From assembly GCF_014698475.1 (NCBI RefSeq), contig NZ_JACJTB010000009.1:89702-153701 (forward strand): 64,000 nucleotides of DNA, written 5' to 3'. The stretch comes from Nostoc spongiaeforme FACHB-130 (GTDB taxonomy: Bacteria > Cyanobacteriota > Cyanobacteriia > Cyanobacteriales > Nostocaceae). The stretch's first letter is position 1. Each line of letters starts with the position of its first letter. The notes below the pieces were generated by a model that was given only the letters and a program-made list of their open reading frames with translations, was not told the DNA's origin and made no database searches. The translations under genes were made by a program, and so were the position numbers. Of the stretch, positions 36,338-47,091 are shown in pieces.

Positions 36338-37927
36338 ATGCAAAACCCGTCTCTTATTCAGATCAAGCACTCGCAAAACAGACAAGAATATACTGCACAA
36401 GTTGTAGTCACGGCTGGGCAGATGCGGGATATTGAAGCACGGATTTTTGCCGCAGGGATGCCTGTAGCCGCTTTGATGGAAAAGGTCGCCGGACTGATTG
36501 CCCTGCGAGTGCAACAGTTATTTCCTTTGTCTAATAATTTATGTCGTGTAGGTATTTTAGTTGGCCCTGGTCATAATGGTGGTGATGCTTTGGTTGTAGC
36601 CCGTGAATTGCACTTTCGGGGGTATGCAGTTTGGATATATTCGCCTTTTTCTAAGTTAAAAGAATTAACTGCACAGCATTTACAATATGCTCAAAGTTTG
36701 GGTATTTCTTGTTATGAAAATATTGAACAATTACCAAATTGTGATTTTTTAATTGATGGATTATTTGGCTTTGGGTTAGAAAGACCGCTTACTGATGCGA
36801 TCGCTTCTACAATTAATCAATTCAATGAATGGCAGCAACCGATTATTAGTATTGATATCCCTTCCGGTTTACATACCGATACCGGGGAAGTTTTAGGGAC
36901 GGCTATTCGCGCTACTTACACAGTATGCCTGGGTTTGTGGAAGTTGGGTTTATTGCAAGATCATGCTTTAGAGTATGTCGGCAAAGCAGAGTTAATTGAT
37001 TTTGATATTCCATTGGCAGATATAGAAGCTGTATTAGGAAATACACCAAGAATTAGACGAATTACTAGAAAAACTGCACTTTCTACTTTACCTTTGCCGC
37101 GTCCAGCCGTAACCCATAAGTATAAAGAAGGACATCTATTATTAATCTGCGGTTCGCGGCGTTATGCTGGCGGGGCAATTTTAACAGCGTTGGGGGCGCG
37201 GGCTAGTGGTGTGGGAATGCTCTCTGTAGCGGTTCCTGAATCATTAAAATATCTTTTGGTGTCACATTTACCGGAAGCATTAATTATTGGTTGCCCAGAA
37301 ACCGAGACAGGGGCAATTTTAGAATTAACATTACCAGAGAATACTAATTTAAGTGCTTTTAGTGCGATCGCCTGTGGCCCTGGTTTAACCCGCGAAGCTA
37401 CTCCCATTGTGCAGCAAGTTATCGAGAGCGATCGCACCTTGGTTCTTGATGCCGATGGTTTAAATATTTTGGCACAGCTATACACTATTCCCACTTTACA
37501 AAAACGCCAAGCTATAACCGTCCTCACTCCCCACACAGGTGAATTTCACAGGTTATTTTCCAACGTATCAGATGCCAAACACGACAGAATCACAGCAGTG
37601 AGAGAAGCCGCAGCCCAAAGTGGCGCAGTGGTATTGTTAAAAGGTGCTAGGACTGCCATTGCCAATTCTCAAGGTAACATCTGGATTAATCCCGAAAGTA
37701 CCCCAGCCCTAGCCCGTGGTGGTAGTGGTGACGTGTTAACTGGCTTACTGGGTGGTTTATTAGCACAAGCAACGAAAAAACAAATTCCTATAGAAGATAT
37801 CGTCGCTACTGCTGCTTGGTGGCATTCCCAAGCCGGAATTTTAGCAGCCCAAGAACGCACAGCACTAGGTGTAGATGCCCATACATTGACGCAATATTTA
37901 ATGCCGAGTGTGAAGTATGAAGTATGA
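36338..37927 (+). CDS. nnr: Bifunctional NAD(P)HX epimerase / ADP-dependent dehydratase
   Basis: A 529-residue repair enzyme for hydrated NADH and NADPH. The N-terminal YjeF-type epimerase domain, about residues 25-235, contains VGPGHNGGDALVVAREL. The C-terminal ribokinase-like dehydratase, about 245-525, contains LTPHTGEFHRLF and GGSGDVLTGLLGGLLAQ. Both active regions look intact and the fused architecture is common in bacteria. It acts in the cytosol as metabolite proofreading. It follows the SPOR gene by 108 bases of repeat sequence, so co-transcription is uncertain. Confidence 0.95.
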   Translation: MQNPSLIQIKHSQNRQEYTAQVVVTAGQMRDIEARIFAAGMPVAALMEKVAGLIALRVQQLFPLSNNLCRVGILVGPGHNGGDALVVARELHFRGYAVWIYSPFSKLKELTAQHLQYAQSLGISCYENIEQLPNCDFLIDGLFGFGLERPLTDAIASTINQFNEWQQPIISIDIPSGLHTDTGEVLGTAIRATYTVCLGLWKLGLLQDHALEYVGKAELIDFDIPLADIEAVLGNTPRIRRITRKTALSTLPLPRPAVTHKYKEGHLLLICGSRRYAGGAILTALGARASGVGMLSVAVPESLKYLLVSHLPEALIIGCPETETGAILELTLPENTNLSAFSAIACGPGLTREATPIVQQVIESDRTLVLDADGLNILAQLYTIPTLQKRQAITVLTPHTGEFHRLFSNVSDAKHDRITAVREAAAQSGAVVLLKGARTAIANSQGNIWINPESTPALARGGSGDVLTGLLGGLLAQATKKQIPIEDIVATAAWWHSQAGILAAQERTALGVDAHTLTQYLMPSVKYEV

Positions 37928-38293
37928 AATATTACTTTACGGCTTTATAAGTACTCGCTGAGTGAAAAAATACTAGCCTCTAGCCTCTAACCCCTAGCCC
38001 CTAACCCCACATCATTCCTAAACTTTACACTTCAGTCGGGCATCGCTACTCCAGCATGATCGGGGTTCACTGCTTCAGTTTCGGGCAAAATGATAGTATT
38101 AATAGAGTTTCGATATCAAACGTAAAATAAAAGCAAATCTTTTAGTAGATTTATTTCATCTACGTTTTTGTGTTTTTGAGTGAATTTTCATTTCCTACCC
38201 ATCTCCTACTAAAAAAGCTGGGTTAGGTTAAATTCTTATAATCAATACCAAAGCTATATTTCCCATCCCCCTTGATTTAGTTCCATAACCGCC
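37928..38293. other. Repeat-bearing promoter region of secA
   Basis: The region begins with a tandem heptamer run (CTAGCCTCTAGCCTCTAACC and related CCCCTAGC units) at about 37973-38008. A TATAAT box occurs near 38236-38244 (AAATTCTTATAATCAA), which could serve secA, giving a leader of about 50 bases. No gene was found. Confidence 0.5.
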
Positions 38294-41089
38294 ATGTTAA
38301 AACTCCTGTTGGGCGATCCCAACGCTCGTAAACTGAAAAAATACCAACCTTACATCACGGAAATTAATCTCTTAGAGGAAGAAATTAAAGCTCTCTCTGA
38401 TGATGAATTAAAAGGTAAAACCGGAGAATTCAAACAGCGTCTTGCTAAAGGCGAAACCCTGGATGATATTTTGCCAGAAGCATTTGCCGTGGTGAGAGAA
38501 GCAGGACGGCGAGTCTTAGGGTTGCGACACTTTGATGTCCAGATGTTGGGCGGTATCATCCTGCACTCTGGGCAAATTGCGGAAATGAAAACTGGGGAAG
38601 GCAAAACCCTGGTAGCAACCTTACCTAGCTATTTAAATGCTCTCACGGGTAAGGGTGTACACGTCGTGACTGTCAACGACTACCTAGCTCGTCGGGACGC
38701 TGAGTGGATGGGACAAGTGCATCGCTTCCTCGGCTTGAGTGTGGGACTAATTCAGGCGACCATGAACCCCAGCGAGCGTCAGAAGAACTACGAATGTGAT
38801 ATTACTTACGTTACCAATAGTGAAGTCGGCTTTGACTACCTGCGCGATAACATGGCTACTTCAATGGCTGATGTGGTGCAACGTCCGTTTAACTATTGTG
38901 TCATCGACGAAGTAGACTCAATTTTAATTGATGAAGCTCGTACACCACTGATTATTTCTGGTCAGGTAGAAAGACCAACAGAAAAATATTTACAAGCGGC
39001 GGAAATTGCCCTGACGTTGAGAAAAGATGACCATTACGAGGTAGATGAAAAAGCTCGTAACGTGTTGTTGACTGATGAAGGCTTTGCGGAAGCAGAAGAG
39101 CTTTTAGGTGTCACAGATTTATTTGACCCGGAAGATCCTTGGGCGCACTTTGTATTTAACGCCATTAAAGCCAAAGAATTATTCTTAAAGGATGTTAACT
39201 ACATCGTTCGGAATGGTGAGGTCGTCATTGTAGACGAATTTACCGGACGGGTATTACCGGGACGGCGTTGGAGTGATGGTCTACACCAAGCCATTGAAGC
39301 CAAAGAACACGTAGAAATTCAGCCGGAAACTCAAACTCTAGCCACAATTACCTATCAAAACTTGTTCTTGCTGTATCCAAAATTAGGCGGGATGACTGGA
39401 ACAGCTAAGACTGAAGAAGCTGAGTTTGAAAAAATTTACAAACTAGAAGTTAGTATCATTCCGACTAACCGCATCAGAAAACGGCAAGATTTGTCGGATT
39501 TGGTGTTTAAGACAGAGGCGGGTAAATGGACAGCGATCGCCAGAGAATGTGCCGAAATGCACGAACTTGGTCGCCCTGTACTCGTAGGAACCACTAGTGT
39601 AGAAAAATCAGAATATCTCAGCCAACTCCTCAAACAAGCTGGTATTCCCCACGAATTACTCAACGCCCGCCCCGAAAACGTGGAACGGGAAGCGGAAATT
39701 GTCGCCCAAGCAGGACGCAGAGGTGCTGTTACCATTGCAACCAACATGGCGGGTCGCGGTACAGACATCATCCTCGGTGGTAACTCGGAATACATGGCGC
39801 GGTTGAAATTGCGGGAATATTTTATGCCGCGCATCGTTCAACCAGAAGACGAAGATGTGTTTGGTGTACAGAGGGCGAGCGGTAGTCTACCTGGTGGACA
39901 TGGTGGCGGCCAAGGTTTTGCCCCAGGGAAAAAAGTCAAAACTTGGAAAGCTTCACCAGAAATTTTCCCCACCCAACTTTCTAAAGAAACCGAAAAACTG
40001 CTGAAAGAAGCGGTAGATGTTGCAGTACGGGAATATGGCGATCGCAGTTTACCAGAACTAGAAGCCGAAGATAAGGTGGCAGTGGCAGCCGAAAAAGCAC
40101 CCACATCCGACCCAGTAATTCAGAAATTGCGGGAAGCATACAACCGCATTAAGCACGAGTACGAACAGTTCACCGACAGCGAACACAATAACGTTGTCGA
40201 AATTGGTGGTCTGCATGTAATTGGTACAGAACGCCACGAGTCACGCCGCATTGACAACCAGTTGCGGGGACGCGCCGGACGACAAGGCGACCCTGGTTCC
40301 ACCAGATTTTTCCTCAGCTTAGAGGATAACTTGTTGCGGATTTTTGGTGGCGATCGCGTCGCTGGTTTAATGAACGCCTTTCAAGTCGAAGAAGATATGC
40401 CAATTGAGTCGGGAATGCTGACTCGCAGCTTAGAAGGCGCACAGAAAAAAGTCGAAACCTACTACTACGACATCCGTAAACAAGTATTTGAGTACGACGA
40501 GGTAATGAACAACCAACGTCGCGCCATCTACGCCGAACGTCGTCGGGTATTAGAAGGACAAGACTTAAAAGAACAAGTCATCAAATATGCTGAAAAAACG
40601 ATGGACGACATCGTTGACTACTACATCAACCCAGATTTGCCCTCAGAAGAATGGGAATTAGAAAAACTGGTTGATAAAGTCAAAGAATTCGTCTACTTGC
40701 TCTCGGATATGCAGGCAAGTCAGCTAGAGGATATGTCTGTCACTGAAATTAAAGCATTCCTCCACGAACAAGTGCGAATTGCTTACGATATGAAAGAAGC
40801 ACAAATTGACCAAGTGCAGCCAGGACTAATGCGCCAAGCCGAACGCTTCTTCATCTTGCAGCGTATTGATACCTTGTGGCGTGAACACCTGCAACAAATG
40901 GATGCTTTACGTGAGTCTGTAGGTTTGCGTGGTTATGGTCAAAAAGACCCGCTAATTGAATACAAGAGCGAAGGTTATGAACTATTCCTCGATATGATGG
41001 TCAACATCCGCCGAGATGTAGTTTACTCCTTGTTCATGTTCCAACCGCAACCGCAGCCAATGGTGCAAACATCATCTGAGATGGTGTAA
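38294..41089 (+). CDS. secA: Preprotein translocase ATPase SecA
   Basis: A 931-residue motor that drives preproteins through SecYEG at the cytoplasmic and thylakoid membranes. The Walker A region [11 protein letters not shown], the DEVDS box ([13 protein letters not shown]) and the second-helicase motif [11 protein letters not shown] are all present. The preprotein crosslinking domain and the central insertion between the helicase halves ([16 protein letters not shown]...) are cyanobacterial in type. The C terminus ends [15 protein letters not shown] without the CxCx8C(H/C) SecB/zinc motif, as in other cyanobacteria, which lack SecB. Length is typical. Confidence 0.98.
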   Translation: MLKLLLGDPNARKLKKYQPYITEINLLEEEIKALSDDELKGKTGEFKQRLAKGETLDDILPEAFAVVREAGRRVLGLRHFDVQMLGGIILHSGQIAEMKTGEGKTLVATLPSYLNALTGKGVHVVTVNDYLARRDAEWMGQVHRFLGLSVGLIQATMNPSERQKNYECDITYVTNSEVGFDYLRDNMATSMADVVQRPFNYCVIDEVDSILIDEARTPLIISGQVERPTEKYLQAAEIALTLRKDDHYEVDEKARNVLLTDEGFAEAEELLGVTDLFDPEDPWAHFVFNAIKAKELFLKDVNYIVRNGEVVIVDEFTGRVLPGRRWSDGLHQAIEAKEHVEIQPETQTLATITYQNLFLLYPKLGGMTGTAKTEEAEFEKIYKLEVSIIPTNRIRKRQDLSDLVFKTEAGKWTAIARECAEMHELGRPVLVGTTSVEKSEYLSQLLKQAGIPHELLNARPENVEREAEIVAQAGRRGAVTIATNMAGRGTDIILGGNSEYMARLKLREYFMPRIVQPEDEDVFGVQRASGSLPGGHGGGQGFAPGKKVKTWKASPEIFPTQLSKETEKLLKEAVDVAVREYGDRSLPELEAEDKVAVAAEKAPTSDPVIQKLREAYNRIKHEYEQFTDSEHNNVVEIGGLHVIGTERHESRRIDNQLRGRAGRQGDPGSTRFFLSLEDNLLRIFGGDRVAGLMNAFQVEEDMPIESGMLTRSLEGAQKKVETYYYDIRKQVFEYDEVMNNQRRAIYAERRRVLEGQDLKEQVIKYAEKTMDDIVDYYINPDLPSEEWELEKLVDKVKEFVYLLSDMQASQLEDMSVTEIKAFLHEQVRIAYDMKEAQIDQVQPGLMRQAERFFILQRIDTLWREHLQQMDALRESVGLRGYGQKDPLIEYKSEGYELFLDMMVNIRRDVVYSLFMFQPQPQPMVQTSSEMV

Positions 41090-41103
41090 TAGAGAAAGAA
41101 TAA

Positions 41104-41154
41104 TTTCACGCAGAGACGCAGAGGCGCAGAGAGTTTTCTGAGCGCCTTTGCGTT
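41104..41154 (+). terminator. Repeat and terminator-like hairpin after secA
   Basis: The repeat TTTCACGCAGAGACGCAGAG and the following AGGCGC...GCGCCTTTGCGTTT form a short hairpin (41122-41147) followed by a T-rich stretch, 15-65 bases past the secA stop codon. The CGCAGAGACGCAGAGG repeat is also seen near 13799 (reverse) and 62443. Confidence 0.6.
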
Positions 41155-41245
41155 TAAATTTTAGTAGAGTGTGTTGTTGCGTAATGCAGCGCACCATCCC
41201 AATCTCAAATGGAATGAGTTACGATCACTATTTTAATCATTTGAT

Positions 41246-42337
41246 ATGAAAAGAATAGAAGTCGAACAAAGAAGCATTTTGATTGGTCTAGCAGGTAGTC
41301 ACGGCTATGGGTTAAATCGTCCCGATTCAGATTTTGATTTCCGGGGAATATTTATTGCGCCTAAAAGATATTATTTGGGATTTGATAATATCGAACAAAA
41401 AGATACTGGCTGGGACGAACCGGGGATATTTCCGTTTATTGATGGAAATAAAGATACAGTTATTTATGAATTAAGAAAAATCCTGCAATTATTAGCAGGG
41501 GCAAATCCTAATGTTTTGGAATTGCTGTGGTTACATAAATATCCGGTATTAACAGAAGTTGGTCAATATTTAATTAAACACAGACATTTATTTTTAACGA
41601 AGAAAGTTAGGCATACTTATACAGGTTATGCTTTTGCTCAAATCAAAAAGATGGAAACCCATCGCAAATGGTTATTAAATCCACCACAAAAAAAGCCATT
41701 ACCTGCTGATTATGGGATAGAAAATGAAGAACCACTCAGTAAAGATGAGTTAAACGCTTTTTTGGAGTATCTTTACTTATTAATTAGAGGACGAATTGAA
41801 TTTTTAGAAGAAGCCGAACAACTATATCAATTATTAACAGCCGATATTGATTTTAAAGGTGTACTCAAACAATATGCTTTACCCAATGAAGCTTTAGAAT
41901 ATACAGAAAAACTAACTTATGGTCGGAAAGACTTTATTAGACTGCTGCAAAAAAGTCAAAGCTATCAAATTGCTGTACGAGAATGGAAAGCATATTTATC
42001 TTGGCAAGAAAATCGCAATCCAGCGAGAGCCGAAATGGAAAGAAAGTCTGGATTTGATCTGAAACATGGAATGCACTGCATTAGATTACTTCGCAGTGGT
42101 TTAGAAATATTGCAGCGAGGAGAATTAATTGTTGATAGAAGAATGGCTGGAGATGTTGATGATTTAAAAGCTATTCTCAAAGGCGAATACAGTTATGAAC
42201 AGGTGATGCAAATGGCAGAAAATTTAGTAGCGCAAATGGATGCTGGGTATGAGAAATCAACTCTATCTGCGAAACCTGATTTGGAACAAATTAATCAACT
42301 ATGTATAGACTTAGTGGAAATGCAAGGATGGAGTTAG
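41246..42337 (+). CDS. RlaP-type predicted nucleotidyltransferase
   Basis: A 363-residue protein of the RlaP/YcgL nucleotidyltransferase family. The polymerase-beta-like active site is GSHGYGLNRPDSDFDFRGIF, where the acidic pair in SDFDFRG is expected to bind metal. Downstream helices contain the conserved FxxLxxxNPNVLELLW-like segment (LLAGANPNVLELLWLHKYP) and a histidine-rich region (GFDLKHGMHCIRLLRSG). In other bacteria and phages members often stand beside RNA ligases; none is visible here. Substrate unknown, possibly RNA. Confidence 0.85.
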   Translation: MKRIEVEQRSILIGLAGSHGYGLNRPDSDFDFRGIFIAPKRYYLGFDNIEQKDTGWDEPGIFPFIDGNKDTVIYELRKILQLLAGANPNVLELLWLHKYPVLTEVGQYLIKHRHLFLTKKVRHTYTGYAFAQIKKMETHRKWLLNPPQKKPLPADYGIENEEPLSKDELNAFLEYLYLLIRGRIEFLEEAEQLYQLLTADIDFKGVLKQYALPNEALEYTEKLTYGRKDFIRLLQKSQSYQIAVREWKAYLSWQENRNPARAEMERKSGFDLKHGMHCIRLLRSGLEILQRGELIVDRRMAGDVDDLKAILKGEYSYEQVMQMAENLVAQMDAGYEKSTLSAKPDLEQINQLCIDLVEMQGWS

Positions 42338-42995
42338 TTATACCAATAGCTAATTCTAAATTACGCAAGTCTAACAGCATCTGGTTTTGTGAACTTGAAT
42401 ATGATACTGAAATAAATCCAAGACAAGGAATAGCTTGTGTTGCTTGATGCAACTTGCTTTTAGGATTATTAAAATTTTATATATAAACGGGTTGTGAAAA
42501 CAATAACATAAAATCAATACAATTATTAAAAATATTTATACTTATTCTTCATGTAATCTTCAGAAAACGACTTAAGTAAATGTACTATGATAATTTTGTG
42601 TACATCAGTAGTTTTACTAACGTCTTCTGTCCAAGATAAAATCATCGAAAATATTTATTCCTCTGTCACTTTCAGAAAAAATAACTCCAAGCCAAATACT
42701 AGATTTTGCATTATTAATCTAAAGTTTGATGCTTGATTTTTTGATATTTATTAGCGTTTGTCGATAATCTTGAAAATTCATGCTTTATCAACTTTTGATA
42801 TATTGCCTTTTCTAGCAGTAGAGAAAGAGGAATATGGCAATTTTCATGCTTTTTATTAACAAATAAATATTCCCAGCTATAACAGCATATTTCACGTAAG
42901 TCTCGATTCAATTTTAAACTCCAGGTAAAGAATCTATTTCAATATTGTATTCGGAAATTTTGATCTAATTAAGGCAAAAAAAACATCAATAGATT
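42338..42995. other. AT-rich intergenic region without recognised gene
   Basis: About 660 AT-rich bases. A weak hairpin, GTTGCTTGATGCAAC, lies near 42449. A reverse-strand open frame of 65 codons (42714-42911) starts at TTG and has no family character; I do not call it. The promoter of the cupin gene must lie near the right edge. Confidence 0.5.
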
Positions 42996-43781
42996 ATGCA
43001 ACAAATAATCGCAACAACACGACAAGAACAAGTTGCAAATATTGCGCTTGAGTCGGAGCTATTCAGCATTTCTATGCAGTCAGAGCAGAAGTTTTATTGT
43101 CAGCAATTTCTAGAAGCGAGAAAACTTGACTATACAATGGCAAATCATCCATCGCGTGCTTATTGGGTGATTAATTCTATTGAAGTTAATGAAAGTGAAC
43201 AGGACACACACTACTTATTTGTTTCTGAAGGCGAAGTTACTCTCAAAAACTGTAATGGAGAGTTTTTATTGCAGAGAAACACATTTGCCGCAGTTCCAGG
43301 TAATTTTTCTTTAGATGGTTCAGGAAAAGTATTAGTTGCAACAAGACTTAATTACACTGGACTTTTCACCATTGGCGGGCCAATTGAACCATTAGGGCGA
43401 TTAAATTATATTGATGGTTGCTCTTCAACGGTGTTGATTAATCCTTTAAAACGTGGCGAACCTTGTTTGAATTTCCTCTATGTTCCTCCTGGTGTGTCGC
43501 AAACTCCCCACACTCATCCTTCATTACGAATTGGACTTGTGGCTGAGGGTAGTGGAACTTGTCAAGTAGATGAGGGAACATTCAAAATGCAGCCAGGAAC
43601 GGTTTTTTGTTTGCCTGAAAACAAGTTACATAGCTTCTCGGCAATTGATGATTCCTTAAGAATTATTATTTATCATCCAGATTCTGATGTTGGCCCAACG
43701 GATGATTCTCATACAATGTTAAATAATACTTTTGTGGGAAAAACTTCCGCGAAAGTTATAGATGCAATTAGAACGAAATAA
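42996..43781 (+). CDS. Cupin-domain protein
   Basis: A 261-residue protein with a clear C-terminal cupin: PGVSQTPHTHPSLRIGLVAEG supplies two histidines of the metal motif, and FCLPENKLHSFSAIDD supplies the third. An N-terminal cupin-like half (HYLFVSEGEVTLKNCNGEF) suggests a bicupin whose first half lacks the metal residues. It may be a metal-dependent dioxygenase, isomerase or a small-molecule binder; no substrate can be named. A terminator follows directly. Confidence 0.8.
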   Translation: MQQIIATTRQEQVANIALESELFSISMQSEQKFYCQQFLEARKLDYTMANHPSRAYWVINSIEVNESEQDTHYLFVSEGEVTLKNCNGEFLLQRNTFAAVPGNFSLDGSGKVLVATRLNYTGLFTIGGPIEPLGRLNYIDGCSSTVLINPLKRGEPCLNFLYVPPGVSQTPHTHPSLRIGLVAEGSGTCQVDEGTFKMQPGTVFCLPENKLHSFSAIDDSLRIIIYHPDSDVGPTDDSHTMLNNTFVGKTSAKVIDAIRTK

Positions 43782-43793
43782 CAACTGAATCTG

Positions 43794-43836
43794 GACTGCC
43801 TTTTGATTGGATTAATGTAAAGGCAGTCTTATTTTC
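43794..43836 (+). terminator. Intrinsic terminator after the cupin gene
   Basis: GACTGCCTTT pairs with AAAGGCAGTC (ten bases) around a 15-base loop and is followed by TTATTTT. It lies 13 bases after the cupin stop codon. Confidence 0.8.
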
Positions 43837-43883
43837 AAATTTATGCAAGATCAAACTAATATATTTCTGTTCTAGGAGTGCTG

Positions 43884-44939
43884 ATGATTTTATTAACCAG
43901 CGATACTGAAACAAAGCCGACACAGGCGATGCGACAGGCGATCGCTAATGCTGAGGTAGGCGACGAGCAGAAAGGGGAAGATCCGACTGTTAATTTATTA
44001 CTAGAACGTGTTGCAGATTTACTCGGCAAAGAAGCGGCTCTGTTTTTCGCCTGTGGAACCATTTGCAACTTTGTCGCCATTAAAACTCACACTCGCCCTG
44101 CGGATGTAGTGCTAGTAGAACAAATGGCACATATCATCCGCGCCGAATCGGGTGGTGCAGCCATGACTTCTGGTGTGTTAATGGAAGCAATTGCCAGCGA
44201 GAAGGGAATTTTTACAGTCGATGCTGTGGCGCAAGCATTGGCAAGAATTGCGACTGCACCTTACTTATACTCAGCAAATCCCCGCTTATTATGTGTTGAG
44301 CAAACTCACAATTTTGGTGGTGGTTCAGTTTGGCAACTTGATGAACTACGTGCAGTTTGCGAGTTTTCCCAACAAAAAGGTTTAGCTACCCACATGGATG
44401 GGGCAAGATTATTAAATGCTGTGATTGCCTCTCAAACTCCAGCCAAAGATTTTGCCGCCTGTGTTGATTCTGTATGGATTGATTTTACTAAAGGACTGGG
44501 CGCACCCATCGGTGCAGTGTTAGCAGGTACCAAAGAATTTATCGCCCAAGCACGCCGATATAAACATATTTTTGGTGGTGCAATGCGTCAAGCGGGGATT
44601 GTGGCCGCAGGTTGTCTGTATGCACTAGACCATCATATTGAACGTTTACAAGAAGACCACGACAATGCAACTCACTTGGCTCAAGAACTAAGTAACATTA
44701 CGGGAATTACCGTCAAAAATGCCCAACCAGAAACAAATATTGTTTTCTTTGATGTGTCTGGACTGGGAACTGACAAAGCTCAATTTCTGGCTTTATTACA
44801 AGAGCGTGGTGTCAAAATGGGAGCAGTCGGTAATTCGATTCGAGCCGTTACGCATTTAGATGTTTCGCGGGCTGATATTGATGTTGCGATTAATGCTATT
44901 TACGAGATTGCGAAATCTGCTGAAAAAGTCAAAAATTAG
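43884..44939 (+). CDS. Low-specificity threonine aldolase / beta-eliminating lyase family
   Basis: A 351-residue PLP enzyme of fold type I. The PLP lysine is K203 in IDFTKGLGAPIGAVLAG; HMDGARLLNA before it supplies the aspartate that contacts the pyridine nitrogen. LGKEAALFFACGTICN is the N-terminal substrate segment. Members cleave L-threonine or L-allo-threonine to glycine and acetaldehyde. ATG 43884 is chosen over GTG 43878; AGGAG lies a little upstream. It converges with the AtzE-like amidase gene. Confidence 0.9.
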   Translation: MILLTSDTETKPTQAMRQAIANAEVGDEQKGEDPTVNLLLERVADLLGKEAALFFACGTICNFVAIKTHTRPADVVLVEQMAHIIRAESGGAAMTSGVLMEAIASEKGIFTVDAVAQALARIATAPYLYSANPRLLCVEQTHNFGGGSVWQLDELRAVCEFSQQKGLATHMDGARLLNAVIASQTPAKDFAACVDSVWIDFTKGLGAPIGAVLAGTKEFIAQARRYKHIFGGAMRQAGIVAAGCLYALDHHIERLQEDHDNATHLAQELSNITGITVKNAQPETNIVFFDVSGLGTDKAQFLALLQERGVKMGAVGNSIRAVTHLDVSRADIDVAINAIYEIAKSAEKVKN

Positions 44940-44976
44940 AGAAACTTTTGCTTTCTGCCCCCTGCTGTCTTGATGA

Positions 44977-46365
44977 TCAGTTTTTTACAGGAAACGATAG
45001 TACTCCTTGGGACTCTAAAAATGCTGCTACTTGCAAGATTAATGCTTCATTGTAGGGGGCGGCGATAATTTGCACACCTAAAGGTAAAGCATTGGGATGG
45101 TGAATTGGCACTGATAAAACAGGTAAGCCAATAAAAGATAAGGGTTGGGTAAATAATCCTAAATGTGGACGCACTAAGATTTCCTCACCATCTAAAATCA
45201 TTGTCTGCTGACCGATGAATGGTGCAGAAATGGGTGTGGTGGGGGCGAGAATAATATCGACATTTTGAAAAACTGCACGGACTTGATCGCGGTACCAACG
45301 GCGAAATCGTTGGGCTTGTATGTACCAACTACTAGGAATTAACGCCCCAGCCAGAAAGCGATCGCGGGTTGCGGGGTCAAAATCTTGGGGGCGCGATCGC
45401 AATTTATCTAAATGCAGATTTGCACCTTCGCTGGCGGAAATTACAAAAGCTGCTGCACGAGCGCGTTTAGCTTCGGGTATGGTGACAGATTGAATGACTC
45501 CCAAAGCCTCAGCAACTTTGTGAACTGCGGTTAAAGCTTCTGCTGTTGCACCTTGGATAAAATAATCATCGGCTAGGGCAATTCGCAGATGAGAAATATC
45601 TTGATGGAGTTGGGGTAAACACAATTCTGGCGGACGTTGGCTACAAATCGGATCACGTTCATCTTCTCCTTGCAACACATCAAAAATCGCCGCCGTATCC
45701 CTTACCGAACGGGCGAAACTGCCAATATGGTCAAAACTACTCGAAAATAAAGCGACACCTGCACGGGATAACCTACCGTAAGTTGGCTTAAAACCAAATA
45801 CACCACATAAAGCCGCAGGTACACGAATAGAACCATTGGTATCAGAACCGAGGGTGAAGGGAACTAACCCCGCCGCCACCGCCGCCGCCGAACCACCAGA
45901 GGAACCACCTGCGATGCGTTGTAAATCATGAGGGTTATGAGTAGCACCATAATGAAAGTTTTCTGTCACAAATCCATAAGCGTACTCATCCATATTTAAA
46001 GCGCCAACCAGCACAGCACCAGCTTGTTTCAACTTGGTGACTGCGGTTGCATCTTGGGTAGCTGGGGGATTTTCGGCGTTAATTTTTGCACCCGCCAAGG
46101 TAGTGACACCCGCAATATCAAACAGATTTTTCACAGCAAAAGGTACACCAGCTAGTAACCCTGGATGATTACCTTGGGCGATTTCTTGATCAATTTTGGC
46201 TGCATCTGCTAAAGCTGTTTCTGTGGTGACAGTGGTAAAACTGTTAATTTTGTGGTCTATGGTGGTAATTTTTGTGAGTGCAGCTTGAGTGACTGCAACT
46301 GCACTTACTTGACCACTGCATACAGCAGCCGCTATTGATAAGGCATCAGCTAAATCTAAATTCAT
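44977..46365 (-). CDS. AtzE-family amidase (1-carboxybiuret hydrolase-like)
   Basis: A 462-residue amidase-signature enzyme. The catalytic triad is complete: K79 in VPFAVKNLFD, the cis-serine S155 in AGGSSGGSAA, and the nucleophile S179 in GSDTNGSIR. The sequence is of the AtzE type rather than GatA. AtzE hydrolyses 1-carboxybiuret in cyanuric acid breakdown and depends on the small protein AtzG, whose likely homologue lies 0.7 kb upstream on the same strand. No cyanuric acid hydrolase or other atz gene is visible, so the natural substrate may differ. The start codon lies three bases from the end of the DUF4328 gene, which suggests translational coupling. Confidence 0.85.
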   Translation of the reverse strand: MNLDLADALSIAAAVCSGQVSAVAVTQAALTKITTIDHKINSFTTVTTETALADAAKIDQEIAQGNHPGLLAGVPFAVKNLFDIAGVTTLAGAKINAENPPATQDATAVTKLKQAGAVLVGALNMDEYAYGFVTENFHYGATHNPHDLQRIAGGSSGGSAAAVAAGLVPFTLGSDTNGSIRVPAALCGVFGFKPTYGRLSRAGVALFSSSFDHIGSFARSVRDTAAIFDVLQGEDERDPICSQRPPELCLPQLHQDISHLRIALADDYFIQGATAEALTAVHKVAEALGVIQSVTIPEAKRARAAAFVISASEGANLHLDKLRSRPQDFDPATRDRFLAGALIPSSWYIQAQRFRRWYRDQVRAVFQNVDIILAPTTPISAPFIGQQTMILDGEEILVRPHLGLFTQPLSFIGLPVLSVPIHHPNALPLGVQIIAAPYNEALILQVAAFLESQGVLSFPVKN

Positions 46366-46368
46366 CAG

Positions 46369-46992
46369 TTAGGCAACAGTGCGTTTAGCTTTTTGAGTCA
46401 CAGCAGTTCGCATAGTTTTGATGAGTTGCAATAAAACAACGGTAAAACCTAAATCTAAAAAGCAAGATAATAACAGCCACACAGGCAGAAATTTATCTTC
46501 AGGATGTTTATAAGCCTCAAAAACAACGCGATTGACTGCTCTTGAACCTATCATAAAACCATAAAGAGGCGCTATTAACGATCGCACTTGTTCACTGGCA
46601 CTGGTTAAATCGCCACCTTCGGTTTTAAATTTGTCTGCAAAGGTAGATAAAGTATTAGCTATACCCCAAAGACTGTAGATAGGAATCAAAAATCTAGCGA
46701 TCGCACCCCCTGGGCTAATCGGATATTCTTGAAAGAGATTTTTTAAATCTGTATGGATACGATGTAGCCAAATCAAAAAAATAATAATTGAAGCGATACT
46801 TGTCAGCAACGCAACTATTGATACTACTCCATCTAAACTTGCCAGTACTTGATAAACTGGTTGCGCGATGACAGCTAACAACGATAACAACGTCGAAACA
46901 ATCCCAACTCCCACCACTACCCACAGCACCCGCACCAAAAATTTGCCGATAGCCGCAGACTTCAAAGAACTAGCAGCATTGAAATTCGTCAT
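46369..46992 (-). CDS. DUF4328 membrane protein
   Basis: A 207-residue integral membrane protein with four to five hydrophobic segments (at about residues 17-42, 55-75, 95-112, 145-160 and 168-190). The segment LHRIHTDLKNLFQEYPISPGGAIARFLIPIYSLW is typical of DUF4328. Function unknown. It sits between the AtzG-like and AtzE-like genes, with only three bases to the latter, so it is probably part of the same transcript and may be related to uptake or membrane docking of the amidase. Confidence 0.85.
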   Translation of the reverse strand: MTNFNAASSLKSAAIGKFLVRVLWVVVGVGIVSTLLSLLAVIAQPVYQVLASLDGVVSIVALLTSIASIIIFLIWLHRIHTDLKNLFQEYPISPGGAIARFLIPIYSLWGIANTLSTFADKFKTEGGDLTSASEQVRSLIAPLYGFMIGSRAVNRVVFEAYKHPEDKFLPVWLLLSCFLDLGFTVVLLQLIKTMRTAVTQKAKRTVA

Positions 46993-47091
46993 AGCATTTT
47001 TCCAATGGCATTATCGGCTAATATCTTAGTCTTGCTAGTTATCATCAAAACTCAGTGCATTTACGTGAGGCATCAAGAAAAAGATGATTAA

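Noticed and set aside
36299..36514. Reverse-strand frame at the start of the NAD(P)HX repair gene
   Set aside because: Antisense shadow of the conserved epimerase domain.
42714..42911. Reverse-strand 65-codon frame in the spacer before the cupin gene
   Set aside because: TTG start, no ribosome-binding site, no recognisable family.
44977..46365. The AtzE-like amidase considered as GatA (Glu-tRNA amidotransferase)
   Set aside because: No GatB/GatC neighbour, and the AtzG-like partner is present instead.
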